Shown here in pieces: positions 38,683-48,118 of a DNA stretch of 64,000 bases. The translations under genes were made by a program, and so were the position numbers. The DNA lies in NCBI GenBank assembly GCA_944326565.1, contig CALVEL010000005.1:1-64000 (forward strand), written 5' to 3'. The stretch's first letter is position 1. Every line of letters begins with the position of its first letter. This stretch comes from Candidatus Gastranaerophilales bacterium. Its GTDB lineage: Bacteria > Cyanobacteriota > Vampirovibrionia > Gastranaerophilales > Gastranaerophilaceae. The notes below the pieces were generated by a model. That model was not told where the DNA came from, searched no databases, and was given only the letters and a program-made list of their open reading frames with translations.

Positions 38683-39150
38683 TCAAGATGTCTGTTTTTT
38701 TTCAAGCTTTTCATACTGTTTTATAAGTCTTGGCACCCAATCTTCTAATAGATTATTATACTTTTTTATAAATCTTTCATCAGTAATTTTACAAGGATAC
38801 CCGCCCGTTGAATAAAATGCATACTCATTATCATTTTTTACATGCAATATTTCAAAATCACATAATTCTTCACCTTTTTTGCTCATGTGAATTCTATGCC
38901 ATACGGAGTTGTTATATTTAAAAGAAAATTCTTTGTCACCGTTTTTCACACTTAAAATAACAGGGGTTCTTGAGACTCTATCGTACTTTTTAGAAGCAAT
39001 ATCTTCTATTTTTTTTATATAACTACAGCTTTTTTCAGTCAAAATCTGCTTTGGTTCAAACATTTTAGATACAGACATTGAAAATGATTTGAACCAATTG
39101 CCTGTATAGACAGGATTGTAATTTTCTTTCGGGGTTGAATGTATTTTCAT
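38683..39150 (-). CDS. Hypothetical protein with MKI...YxG leader
   Basis: Unknown soluble protein of 155 residues. I chose ATG 39150 since AAAGGA lies about 9 nt before it; seven codons upstream is another ATG (39171). It begins MKIHSTPKENYNPVYTG (Y15, G17), similar to the leader of other unknown proteins here. The rest has a mixed alpha/beta pattern with HRIHMSKKGEELCDFEILHV and STGGYPCKITDERF. No membrane segment. Function unknown. Confidence 0.58.
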   Translation of the reverse strand: MKIHSTPKENYNPVYTGNWFKSFSMSVSKMFEPKQILTEKSCSYIKKIEDIASKKYDRVSRTPVILSVKNGDKEFSFKYNNSVWHRIHMSKKGEELCDFEILHVKNDNEYAFYSTGGYPCKITDERFIKKYNNLLEDWVPRLIKQYEKLEKKQTS

Positions 39151-39255
39151 ATTTAATTTTCCTTTAGACATATCCTATAGTATTCTTATATCACAAAATT
39201 AAGCAAAAGTATAAATATTTTTATAGGAAGGCTCTAACAATTTTCTTACTTAGAT

Positions 39256-39277
39256 AAATAAATTTTAAAATTTATTT
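39256..39277. repeat. 22-bp perfect AT palindrome
   Basis: The 22 bases from 39256 to 39277 are a perfect palindrome of only A and T, 12 nt after the stop of the second XRE gene on the minus strand. It may be a weak terminator or a protein site; in this AT-rich DNA part of it could be chance. Confidence 0.45.
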
Positions 39278-39288
39278 AATATTCATTT

Positions 39289-39528
39289 TTAAATATTAAT
39301 ATTTTTAACTAAATCAACAACGTCATATTCTAAAGCTTTTGCAATTCTACACAAGGTTATAATTGAAGATGCCTTTTCACCACGCTCAATACAACCAATA
39401 AAATTTCTAGCCGAATCAATTTGAAATGCTAAATCCTCTTGAGAAAGCCCCTTGCTAAGTCTCGCTTTTCTTACATTTTCACCTAACTTTTTAAGAATTG
39501 TAAATCTGTTAAGATTTTCTTGTTTCAT
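39289..39528 (-). CDS. XRE-family HTH regulator next to a pseudopilin (module 2)
   Basis: This 79-residue Cro/C1-type regulator is a single HTH domain: LGENVRKARLSKGLSQEDLAF, then the recognition region ARNFIGCIERGEKA and IAKALEYDVVDLV. No other domain. It is divergent from the pseudopilin at 39591, with 62 nt between the starts. A palindrome (39528-39544) overlaps its own start codon, which suggests autorepression. Like the module-1 regulator it shares the layout but only general family similarity. Confidence 0.88.
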   Translation of the reverse strand: MKQENLNRFTILKKLGENVRKARLSKGLSQEDLAFQIDSARNFIGCIERGEKASSIITLCRIAKALEYDVVDLVKNINI

Positions 39529-39544
39529 ACCACCTATTGTGGTA
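39528..39544. promoter_or_regulatory. Operator candidate 1, overlapping the XRE start
   Basis: TACCAC (39528-39533) and GTGGTA (39539-39544) form a perfect inverted repeat with a 5-nt spacer, starting in the XRE start codon. It is the first of two TACCACCT-containing sites in the divergent region. Confidence 0.55.
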
Positions 39545-39562
39545 CATTTTTATTGTATTAAC

Positions 39563-39578
39563 TACCACCTTTAGGTGT
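39563..39578. promoter_or_regulatory. Operator candidate 2, upstream of the pseudopilin start
   Basis: TACCACCT recurs at 39563-39570 and forms an inverted repeat CACCT-TT-AGGTG (39566-39577). The two copies of TACCACCT start 35 nt apart on the same strand, flanking the likely promoter, and are probably bound by the divergent XRE protein. Confidence 0.5.
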
Positions 39579-39590
39579 CATGGAGGAAAA

Positions 39591-40223
39591 ATGAAAAAAG
39601 CATTTACTATGGCTGAAGTTTTAATTACGCTTGGAATTATAGGGATAATTGTGGCAATAACTTTACCCTCGATTATAACTAAATACAAACGAAAAGCTGC
39701 CGAAACAAAACTTGCCAAATTTTATTCAGTCATGAATCAGGCAATAAGAATGTCTATTGCAGAGCACGGTGAAATTCTTATTGATAACACAAACAAAACC
39801 GATGCAGCAAATGCTGAATACATTGAAAAGTGGTATAAAGAAAATATCACGAAATATATAAAAACAATACATGATGAAGGTGCTGATAAACACAGTGATT
39901 ATTATAAAGTTGCATTTATTGATGGAAGCGGATTTAACAGCTTTATGAGCGGGTCATCTGATATCACAGGTAAAAGCAATCTATACATTTTTTACTGTTT
40001 GAACTATGAAATCTGCGAACTTGGACAATATGACGGTGAAAACCAATTTTTATTTGTATATAGTCCAACAAAAATGATGGTAGAACCATGTTATTCAGGC
40101 AGTTCGATAACAAACCTTAAAAACGGTTGTTACGATAAAAATAAAGGAAACAGACACGGCTGTGCTGCACTTATTAAAGCGAACGGCTGGAAAATTCCTG
40201 ATGATTACCCGTGGATAAGATAG
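39591..40223 (+). CDS. Type IV pseudopilin-like protein (module 2)
   Basis: Paralogue of the protein at 30636. From ATG 39591 (GGAGG 5 nt upstream; the frame is open 18 codons further, without a ribosome site) it has 210 residues. The leader is only KKA/FTMAEVLITL with Ala at -1 and Glu at +5, followed by the pilin helix. Much of the globular part matches its paralogue: LAKFYSVMNQAIRMSIAEHG, IEKWYKENITKYIKTIH, YKVAFIDGSGFNS, and the end GCAALIKANGWKIPDDYPW. Internal loops around residues 120-170 differ most. Confidence 0.88.
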   Translation: MKKAFTMAEVLITLGIIGIIVAITLPSIITKYKRKAAETKLAKFYSVMNQAIRMSIAEHGEILIDNTNKTDAANAEYIEKWYKENITKYIKTIHDEGADKHSDYYKVAFIDGSGFNSFMSGSSDITGKSNLYIFYCLNYEICELGQYDGENQFLFVYSPTKMMVEPCYSGSSITNLKNGCYDKNKGNRHGCAALIKANGWKIPDDYPWIR

Positions 40224-40255
40224 ATACAAGAGAACAAATCAGCTTGCGTTTAAAA

Positions 40256-43225
40256 TTAAGCTGATAATGTAAATATTTCGTAAATTTCTTCGTCTGAAAG
40301 TTCAGTAATAATCTTTTCACCTTCGTATACAGCCAAGTCAGCAAGCTCTTTTTTGGATTTTAACATCTCATCTATTTTCTCCTCGAATGTGCCTAGCGTA
40401 ATCATACGGTGTACCATAACGTTTTTATCCTGCCCAATACGATAAGTCCTGTCCGTTGCCTGATCTTCAACCGCAGGATTCCACCATAAGTCATAATGAA
40501 TTACATTCGTTGCACTTGTAAGGTTCAAACCTGTACCTCCGGCTTTAAGTGAAAGAATCATAACTTTTGCATCATCATCATTTTGGAATTTTTCAATCAA
40601 TTCCTCACGTTGAGGAACGGTTAAAGATCCATGGAAAAATAAAGGCTCTGTATTACATTCTTCATTTATAACCTTGCATAATATATCACCCATCTCTTTA
40701 TATTGAGTAAAGATTAATGTTTTTTCGTTATTATCGAGAATACTTTGCACTGTAGAAATACATTTATCCATTTTTCCAGATAGTTCTTTACTTATTTCTC
40801 CACCTTTTAAGAACTGATAAGGATGGTTACAAATTTGTTTAAGTGCTGTAATAAGTTTAAATATATTACCGCGTCTGTTGATACCTGTAAATCCGCTAAT
40901 TTTTTCCATCATTTCATTTAGAGTTTTTTCATATAAAACAGCTTGAGATTTTGACAGATAACAGTAATCGTTGATAACCATCTTCTCAGGCAAATCAGTT
41001 ATTACATGTTTATCAGTTTTTAATCTTCTCAAAACAAATGGAGAAATTGACATTTTTAACTTTGCGGCACGCGAATTTTCTTTAAATCTTTCAATAGGTA
41101 TTGCATAACTCTTTTGGAAATCTCTAAGACTACCCAAGTATCCCTGATTGATAAAATCAAATATACTCCACAATTCTGTCAAACGGTTTTCTACCGGAGT
41201 ACCCGTCATTGCTACTTTTACATCAGCTTTTAACATTTTTATTGCAAGAGTTTGTGCAGTATCTGGATTTTTAATATTTTGAGCTTCATCTACAATTACC
41301 ATACCCCACTGCTGTTTTTTCAACTCTTCAACATCTATTCGCATAATTGCATAAGTTGTCAAAATTACATCATGTTTGATATCAAGCTGACGTTCTGCTC
41401 CATGATAGACAACTGCATCCAATGATGGAGCAAACATTTGCAATTCTTTCATCCAATTTCCCATTAACGTAGTCGGACAAATTACAAGTACAGGCTTTGT
41501 GAGAGTACCTTCCTCTTTCATTTTGAGAATAAGACTAATTACCTGGATTGTTTTTCCCAAACCCATATCATCAGCCATACAGACTCCAAACCCTTTTGAA
41601 ACATTTGTCCAAAGCCATTTTAGACCTGTCATTTGATAAGGTCTAAGCTCACCGTTTAAAGCATCTGGCGGGGTAACCTCCACAGGCTTTGTAAAATCTT
41701 GGATAACTTTTGCAAATGCACTGTCATAATCGAAATCATATTGATCCAACTGCCCTGACATCGATGCATGTATCAGCTCCATACGGGATAAAGATTTTAA
41801 ATTTGCTTTTGCTATCTGCTCAAATATTTTTTTACTTTCTTCTTTATCAACTAATACATACTTGTTTTTATACTTTATCAGACCATTACTTCCTTCTACT
41901 AATTTATTAAATTCTTCTAAGGAAATTTTTTCATTGCCGATAGCAATCTCATAAGAAAATTCTAAAATATCATCTAAAGCTATACGAGATGATGATGTAT
42001 TGTTAAAGATATCTGCCAAATCTTTAGAACGAGATGCTTTAACTTTAGCATTAATTGAAGCTCTTGGCACAACTATATTTACAAGCTCTTTCGGTAAAAT
42101 TACTTCAATCTGAGCTTTTTGTAAATAATAAGCAGTTTGAGTAATGATTTTATATACTTCATTTAAATTTAAATCCAACGCGAGCTTTGATTCATCTTCA
42201 AAAAGATCTTCGAGCTCTGGCATATAACGAATTGCATAATTGAGTTGTTTTTCAACTATTCTTGAAATATCCGCTGAATTTGCACCAAATATCTCATCTT
42301 CAGTATACAAATCGTCAACAAGAACACTTTCACCGGTTTTTCGATTTTTTATATGAACTTTTAATCTGAATAACTCATCTTCAATTCTGTCAATTTTGAA
42401 AAATGGTATTACATCATATTTTCCTAAATATAATTCATCAAACCATTGAGAAAAATTCTCTGCAATATCCATTCCTTTCATCTGAGAACGTTGTTCCAAA
42501 TCTTTTATCATATATGTTCCAGATTTTACATCTTTGAATTTATAGGCTTTTATCCCTAAAAATTTATATAATACATAATTTAAATAATTATAAATAAAAT
42601 CATTAACAAAATTTTTAGGTTTCTCTCCTTTTATAAAAAGGTCTTCGGGTATATTTTCATCAAATATATTAATAATTCTGGCAAGCTGCTGATTTGAAAT
42701 TATAGGCTCATATACAATCCTAAACATTTGACCGTACCTTTTTACTGTCGGAATGAAATATAACTTTTCAATCAATTTCATTACAAAATGAGTAAGATTA
42801 TTCATATATATAAACGTAGGAGTAACAGCATCCAAGTCGATTACATCACCAAATCCTCCAAAATAATCCATTACTAAATCCAAACTCATAGGATATCCTA
42901 CATAATCACCCAAAACTTGAGATCTGAATCTGAATAATGAACCTTTTGATTTTAAATAATATTCAAAATTATTTGTCGGAGTAACGAAAAAAGATAGCTT
43001 ATCGTTATCATTAACTAAAAAGAAATTGGTATTTCTAGCTGGGGTATAAGGACTCAAAAATACATCCTTAAATTCATCTTCTACAGTTTGATAAATTAGA
43101 CTCAATGTATAGCGAAAATCCTTATTCTTGAATCCTTCAGGATTTTCAGAGAGATTAAAGAACAATTCATCCACATTATTTTTTTTAAATGAAAAATCTA
43201 TATCGAAAATTTTTTGAGTCATCAT
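40256..43225 (-). CDS. SNF2-family helicase-like ATPase
   Basis: The 989-residue protein has a C-terminal SNF2/SWI2 motor: ADDMGLGKTIQV (motif I) near 548, VDEAQNIKNPDT (motif II, DEAQ), TGTPVENRLTELWS (motif III), LSLKAGGTGLNLTSA and a final QATDRTYRIGQ (motifs V and VI). It is an ATP-dependent double-stranded DNA translocase. The first 470 residues are not recognised, lack a zinc SWIM motif and may bind partners. Stand-alone SNF2 proteins of this type occur in many bacteria without known role. Preferred start ATG 43225 after AGGGA; a TTG and another ATG flank it. Confidence 0.92.
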   Translation of the reverse strand: MMTQKIFDIDFSFKKNNVDELFFNLSENPEGFKNKDFRYTLSLIYQTVEDEFKDVFLSPYTPARNTNFFLVNDNDKLSFFVTPTNNFEYYLKSKGSLFRFRSQVLGDYVGYPMSLDLVMDYFGGFGDVIDLDAVTPTFIYMNNLTHFVMKLIEKLYFIPTVKRYGQMFRIVYEPIISNQQLARIINIFDENIPEDLFIKGEKPKNFVNDFIYNYLNYVLYKFLGIKAYKFKDVKSGTYMIKDLEQRSQMKGMDIAENFSQWFDELYLGKYDVIPFFKIDRIEDELFRLKVHIKNRKTGESVLVDDLYTEDEIFGANSADISRIVEKQLNYAIRYMPELEDLFEDESKLALDLNLNEVYKIITQTAYYLQKAQIEVILPKELVNIVVPRASINAKVKASRSKDLADIFNNTSSSRIALDDILEFSYEIAIGNEKISLEEFNKLVEGSNGLIKYKNKYVLVDKEESKKIFEQIAKANLKSLSRMELIHASMSGQLDQYDFDYDSAFAKVIQDFTKPVEVTPPDALNGELRPYQMTGLKWLWTNVSKGFGVCMADDMGLGKTIQVISLILKMKEEGTLTKPVLVICPTTLMGNWMKELQMFAPSLDAVVYHGAERQLDIKHDVILTTYAIMRIDVEELKKQQWGMVIVDEAQNIKNPDTAQTLAIKMLKADVKVAMTGTPVENRLTELWSIFDFINQGYLGSLRDFQKSYAIPIERFKENSRAAKLKMSISPFVLRRLKTDKHVITDLPEKMVINDYCYLSKSQAVLYEKTLNEMMEKISGFTGINRRGNIFKLITALKQICNHPYQFLKGGEISKELSGKMDKCISTVQSILDNNEKTLIFTQYKEMGDILCKVINEECNTEPLFFHGSLTVPQREELIEKFQNDDDAKVMILSLKAGGTGLNLTSATNVIHYDLWWNPAVEDQATDRTYRIGQDKNVMVHRMITLGTFEEKIDEMLKSKKELADLAVYEGEKIITELSDEEIYEIFTLSA

Positions 43226-43243
43226 CAATCTTTTCCCTACAAC

Positions 43244-44773
43244 CTACTTTTTAATCAAAGATTCACAATCCATTTCTTTCGGTTTTTCAATACCCATCAA
43301 ATCTAAAATTGTAGGTGCGATATTACATAAAGCACCAGTCGCTTTTAGTTGAATATTCTTTGGTGCATTTATTAGAACAAAAGGCACTTCATTAGTCGTA
43401 TGGGCTGTCATTGGCTTGCCAGTCTCGTAATTTACCATAACTTCTGAGTTTCCATGGTCAGCAGTCAAAAGCATTATTATATCATGATTTTTACAAGCAT
43501 CTGCAATTTTACCGACACATTCATCTACGACTTTATCAGCTTTAATAGCAGCTTCTAATACACCGGTATGTCCAACCATATCTGGGTTAGCAAAGTTTAC
43601 CAGAATAAAGCCGTATTTTGGATCCTCGATAGCTTTTAGTACATTCTCACAAACTTCTCTAGCACTCATTTCTGGCTGCAAATCATAAGTTGCGACCTTA
43701 GGTGATGCGACTAAAACTCTGGTCTCATTCGGCTGAGGCTCTTCAACTCCGCCGTTAAAGAAGAATGTAACATGCGCATATTTTTCAGTCTCTGCTGTTC
43801 TGAATTGTTTTATACCATTTGCTTCCAAAACATCGCCTAAAATATTTGTCATTCTTTCTTTTCCAAATGCAACAGGGAATGTAAAAGTTTCATCATATTC
43901 TGTCATACAAACATAGCAAAGATTTTTTCTTACAGCTTTTCTTGCAAATCCGTCAAAATTCTCAAAATTAACTGCCTTTGTAATTTCTCTTGCTCTATCA
44001 GGTCTGAAATTCCAAAATATTATAGCATCATTATCCTTTATTCTTGAATTCTCATCTCCTATAATTGTCGGTAAAACGAATTCATCATTATTTCCTTTTG
44101 CATAAGATTGTTTTACAGCTTCTTCAGCAGTAGCAGCTTTCTCTCCTTCTCCAAGCAACAAAGCATTATATGCCTTTTCAATTCTATCCCAACGATTATC
44201 ACGATCCATTGCGTAATATCTGCCTGATATTGTAGCTATTGGAGGAAGGTTATATTTTTTTAATTCTTCTTCTATTGGTTGCAAGAAAGTCATTGCACTT
44301 TGAGGCGGTGTATCACGACCATCTAAAAATGCGTGAACATATACCTTTTTAAGCCCATTATCGGCAGCTAGTTTTATTAAAGCTAAAATATGACCTAATG
44401 CTGAATGGACTCCGCCATCTGATGCAAGACCGTAAATATGAAGTGAACTATCATTAGCTTTAACATGAGCTATTGCATCTAAAAAAGCTTTTCTTTCGAA
44501 AAAATTACCTGATTTAATAGCATTATTAATCTTTGATAACTCTTGGTATACAATTCTTCCAGCTCCAAGGTTTAAATGACCTACTTCGCTATTTCCCATT
44601 TGTCCATCAGGAAGCCCTACATATTCACCATCTGCATGGATTTTTATAAATTTTTCTTCTTTTTCAAGTCTGTCTACATTTACAGGATGAGCAAGCTTAG
44701 TTGCATCATATTCAGGATGTACTTTACTAATTCCCCATCCGTCCATAATACATAATAAAACTCTTTGTGTCAT
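43244..44773 (-). CDS. gpmI: 2,3-bisphosphoglycerate-independent phosphoglycerate mutase
   Basis: GpmI interconverts 3- and 2-phosphoglycerate in glycolysis and gluconeogenesis using two Mn ions. The 509-residue enzyme has the catalytic Ser62 in MGNSEVGHLNLGAG, the IYGLASDGGVHS segment, DGRDTPP, and the C-terminal metal-site motifs NFANPDMVGHTG and LTADHGNSE. All metal ligands appear present. AAGGGA precedes the ATG. It shares the minus strand with the SNF2 gene 19 nt downstream. Confidence 0.97.
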   Translation of the reverse strand: MTQRVLLCIMDGWGISKVHPEYDATKLAHPVNVDRLEKEEKFIKIHADGEYVGLPDGQMGNSEVGHLNLGAGRIVYQELSKINNAIKSGNFFERKAFLDAIAHVKANDSSLHIYGLASDGGVHSALGHILALIKLAADNGLKKVYVHAFLDGRDTPPQSAMTFLQPIEEELKKYNLPPIATISGRYYAMDRDNRWDRIEKAYNALLLGEGEKAATAEEAVKQSYAKGNNDEFVLPTIIGDENSRIKDNDAIIFWNFRPDRAREITKAVNFENFDGFARKAVRKNLCYVCMTEYDETFTFPVAFGKERMTNILGDVLEANGIKQFRTAETEKYAHVTFFFNGGVEEPQPNETRVLVASPKVATYDLQPEMSAREVCENVLKAIEDPKYGFILVNFANPDMVGHTGVLEAAIKADKVVDECVGKIADACKNHDIIMLLTADHGNSEVMVNYETGKPMTAHTTNEVPFVLINAPKNIQLKATGALCNIAPTILDLMGIEKPKEMDCESLIKK

Positions 44774-44850
44774 AAATATCCCTTCTTTTATATTTCGTAC
44801 GATGTTTTAGATTTTAACAAGAACACAACTTAAATACAAGAGCTTTTTTA

Positions 44851-44887
44851 TACTAAAAAGAGAGATATCGTTTATGATATCTCCCTT
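44851..44887 (-). terminator. Terminator of the giant pseudopilin-like gene
   Basis: The arms 44858-44869 and 44876-44887 pair with one mismatch around GTTTAT. On the minus strand the hairpin is followed by T5, just after the stop at 44909. Confidence 0.75.
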
Positions 44888-44908
44888 AAAATTATTAATA
44901 ATATTAAA

Positions 44909-47900
44909 TTACCACCTGATTAATACAAGCCCATCAATACCATTCTCTGCTGCTGGCGTTGCTGACCAATCAGTTGCACGGTTACAGTCAAATTGATCTT
45001 CATATATTGACTCACTAAGCTCTTGCCCTTCAAACCATTTAATCCATTCACTTGCCCAGCAGTAATTCTGAGAACCACCACCGTTACCGCCTTCACCAGA
45101 TGCCATGACCCATTTTTGTAAAGCGAAGTTGTCGACAGGAAGCACTAAATTCATAATATTTGATTTAATATTAAGATTATTATGTTTACCACCATCAGTA
45201 CCAGATTGACCTCTTGAATAGTCAAAACCTTCAGCTGAAGTACCCATAAAATAAGGCATTTGCTCAACTGGTGTTGTAAGTCCTCCAGGACCACCAGCAC
45301 CGCCTTTAGCAGTTAAAACACCTTCAATTACAGTATCACCGCCATTTTGACCACTTGCACCAGTACCGTTAGCACCAGCAGCACCGCCGCGACCAACTAC
45401 AATATTTAAAGCTTTATCTTTTACAGCACGTACAATTTTTACTTTGTATTCACCTGCATCTCCGCCTTCACCGTACTGCATATAATTTGTATCCCAAGTA
45501 TATTGGTAAGAATATTTATAATTCTCACCTTTGCCACTAACTATATATCCAACGTGCTGGTCACCAACAGAGGTGCCACCTTTAACGGATCCGTCAGTAG
45601 TACCATTTTTACCGTTTCCGTTCTCAACACTTCCTCCTGGGATAACATCAGTTGCACCAGTAGCCTCTTTTCTAGCACCTTTACCTAATGTTGGAGCTTC
45701 GATATTTGCCGTACAAGTTTCACCATTTAATGTTACTGTTGCAGAACCTACAGAATTTGTTCCGTTTTCAGCATAACAACTAGGCTGGTTTTTCCATTCT
45801 GATTCAGTATATAAAACCTTTACAGCTTTACCATTAGTTGTACAGTTTACATCACTACCCCTGATACCAGGTAATACTGAAGAAAATCCCTGATATGACA
45901 GACCGATACCTGCAGCAACTGGGCCTACAGTACACTGAGTACCAACTCCGGCTCTTCCACCTTCTGCAACCTCTGCACGATACATACATTCACCTTTGGT
46001 ATAAGAAGAACCATCACCATTACCAATTTCTGTATTTGATTCCGTTCCTTTCCAGCCAGAACCGCCACCATCTCCATAGCTGTACATACAATATGAACCT
46101 TGTTGTATATTTGACGGTTCAACACATGCACTTGATGTTGTAATATACTTGCTTGATGAACAATTTGAGCAAGTTATTCTACCACCCAATGAATCAAAAT
46201 TACCTTTACCTGAACATTCATCCTCATCTTGTGTATAATATGAATCACTTATATCAGCACCTGATGCTCCACCCATATTACAGCCAACATCAATATATTC
46301 TTTTGTTTGGAAAGTCTCTCCAGTTATCGGATTTTTGTATTGTGAATCCGTAGTACCGTTCTTATCACCAGTACCGCAAGAGCCTCCCACAGTATTATAA
46401 CATACAGTACCATATGGATTATCGAATTCTTCTGATCGGTCAAATAACAGACCGTCTCCGCCATATACTTCTTTTGAAGAAACTTCATAGTCAATAGCAT
46501 TGAATTTTGCACTGACAGGATTTAATGAAGTAGTTACCGGGAATATGTCATCACCAAAAGCTTCTGCTATTCCTGCAGTAGTACAGTTGACACCAACGCC
46601 ATCGCTGCTAACGAATGAGCCGAATATACCATCAGCAACACCCGTAAATTTAGTAGGGTTTCCGTAATTACATATTGAAACCTGTTCACCTTTGTCTCTG
46701 ACCAACTTACGCTCTGCTTTAGTTCTGTTTGCGTCAGCTAAGTAATCTGCTGGAGGGTCATTCTCTTTTTGTATATAGTTTGGATACTGATCTGTATCTT
46801 TTGCATAATAATCTGTTGTATTAACAGTTAATTTTTCGCTATATGTACTACATGAATCACTACTGTATGGAACATTATATTTAATCTTACAGGTATGAGA
46901 CGAATCATAGCAATAGTCGTCATAATATTTACAATTTTTATAAGTACCTAAATATTTTTTACCGCCAGACCAACATTGCTTTTCACCACTACTACAGTAA
47001 ATATATTTAGTTCCAGAAGTGCATTTGCCAGTTTTTATATATGACGTAGACTTACATATTTTTTTACCATCACTATCAGTTATATAGTTAGTACAATTAG
47101 CACAGTTTCCGGAGACTTCTTTATTATAACAATATACACGTTGCTCACTACAGCTTCTGTCGCATGTAGACTTAGACTCTAAATAAGAACAACTTTCCCA
47201 ATCGTAAGTACCGCAAGTATCATAACCACATGTTGCAGATACATATTCTTCAGTTTTACCTGCTGGACAATCTGAGGCACTCCAACCACCACCAGATCTT
47301 TGTTTAGTACAAGTATAATAGTATTGATATTGATCATATGTATAATACTTTGTAGTGTAGTTATATTTACATTCTCTATCTCTATGACCAGTATACTTCC
47401 AATCCCTTTTTACAAGACAACTGCCACTTCCACATTCCTGTACAATATACCAAAGATTACCACCTGCACCTGCATCGCCTTTTTTACCTTTAGCATCTGC
47501 ATATGCAGAAATAGTACCACCCAAAGCACTTAAACTTGATTCATAAATACCTTTCAGCTCAAGTAAGCCCGCAGTTATACCAAAAGGTGAAATTTTTTCA
47601 ACTGCAGATTTACGCTGCACGACGGAACCACCAGTATAGCCTGAATCTCCACCGCCTCCACCACCGCCGGTAGCTTGGATATGCAAATACGCAACTTTTT
47701 CAGGGGGTGTAAAGACACATTCAGCTACATCTTCATCAAATATCTTTTTAGTAAGACCTGAGCCTACGTATCTTTCAGCGTGAAGGTTACCGTTTTTATA
47801 ATAACACATATATGCACCATGCATAGCTAGACGTGGTACTTTAACATGACGTTTTGAAATAACAGCAACACCTGATGCTATCATCAATGAGACAATCAGA

Positions 47901-47956
47901 AGCAATAACATCATTTCAACCAGCGAAAACCCGCCCAAAATCCTCGTTTTATTCAT
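44909..47956 (-). CDS. Giant pseudopilin-like protein, Cys- and Gly-rich
   Basis: The 1015-residue protein begins with a type IV prepilin signal: ILGG/FSLVEMMLLLLIVS, Gly at -1, Glu at +5, then the pilin helix to about residue 34. A Gly-rich run starts near 94. Residues 170-400 are Cys- and Tyr-rich, with many short C-x2-3-C repeats, and the whole chain has about 40 Cys. The last 250 residues return to Gly-rich sequence (GRGGAAGANGTG, GGAGGPGG) like the glycine-rich domains of some fibre and surface proteins. True pseudopilins are five times shorter. It is probably an exported surface protein using the pilus or type II system; function unknown. Confidence 0.75.
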   Translation of the reverse strand: MNKTRILGGFSLVEMMLLLLIVSLMIASGVAVISKRHVKVPRLAMHGAYMCYYKNGNLHAERYVGSGLTKKIFDEDVAECVFTPPEKVAYLHIQATGGGGGGGDSGYTGGSVVQRKSAVEKISPFGITAGLLELKGIYESSLSALGGTISAYADAKGKKGDAGAGGNLWYIVQECGSGSCLVKRDWKYTGHRDRECKYNYTTKYYTYDQYQYYYTCTKQRSGGGWSASDCPAGKTEEYVSATCGYDTCGTYDWESCSYLESKSTCDRSCSEQRVYCYNKEVSGNCANCTNYITDSDGKKICKSTSYIKTGKCTSGTKYIYCSSGEKQCWSGGKKYLGTYKNCKYYDDYCYDSSHTCKIKYNVPYSSDSCSTYSEKLTVNTTDYYAKDTDQYPNYIQKENDPPADYLADANRTKAERKLVRDKGEQVSICNYGNPTKFTGVADGIFGSFVSSDGVGVNCTTAGIAEAFGDDIFPVTTSLNPVSAKFNAIDYEVSSKEVYGGDGLLFDRSEEFDNPYGTVCYNTVGGSCGTGDKNGTTDSQYKNPITGETFQTKEYIDVGCNMGGASGADISDSYYTQDEDECSGKGNFDSLGGRITCSNCSSSKYITTSSACVEPSNIQQGSYCMYSYGDGGGSGWKGTESNTEIGNGDGSSYTKGECMYRAEVAEGGRAGVGTQCTVGPVAAGIGLSYQGFSSVLPGIRGSDVNCTTNGKAVKVLYTESEWKNQPSCYAENGTNSVGSATVTLNGETCTANIEAPTLGKGARKEATGATDVIPGGSVENGNGKNGTTDGSVKGGTSVGDQHVGYIVSGKGENYKYSYQYTWDTNYMQYGEGGDAGEYKVKIVRAVKDKALNIVVGRGGAAGANGTGASGQNGGDTVIEGVLTAKGGAGGPGGLTTPVEQMPYFMGTSAEGFDYSRGQSGTDGGKHNNLNIKSNIMNLVLPVDNFALQKWVMASGEGGNGGGSQNYCWASEWIKWFEGQELSESIYEDQFDCNRATDWSATPAAENGIDGLVLIRW

Positions 47957-48118
47957 ACGCTATTCACCTTTTAAATATTTTTAGACTTATTTGGCATTTA
48001 TTATATAAAATCAGTATATATTCTTATCTATAATTAAATTCTAATACATATTCCTATTATAACTTACTATCAGGCATAAGTCAATATTGGATACATAAAC
48101 TTAAACGAAACAAACTCG

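Noticed and set aside
40238-40265. Inverted repeat ATCAGCTT/AAGCTGAT behind pseudopilin 2
   Set aside because: No T-run on either side and one arm is in the SNF2 coding end, so no convincing terminator.
45503-46353. Plus-strand open frames opposite the giant Cys-rich gene
   Set aside because: They arise from the repetitive complementary codons, have no ribosome sites, and the minus-strand gene has a clear prepilin signal and terminator.
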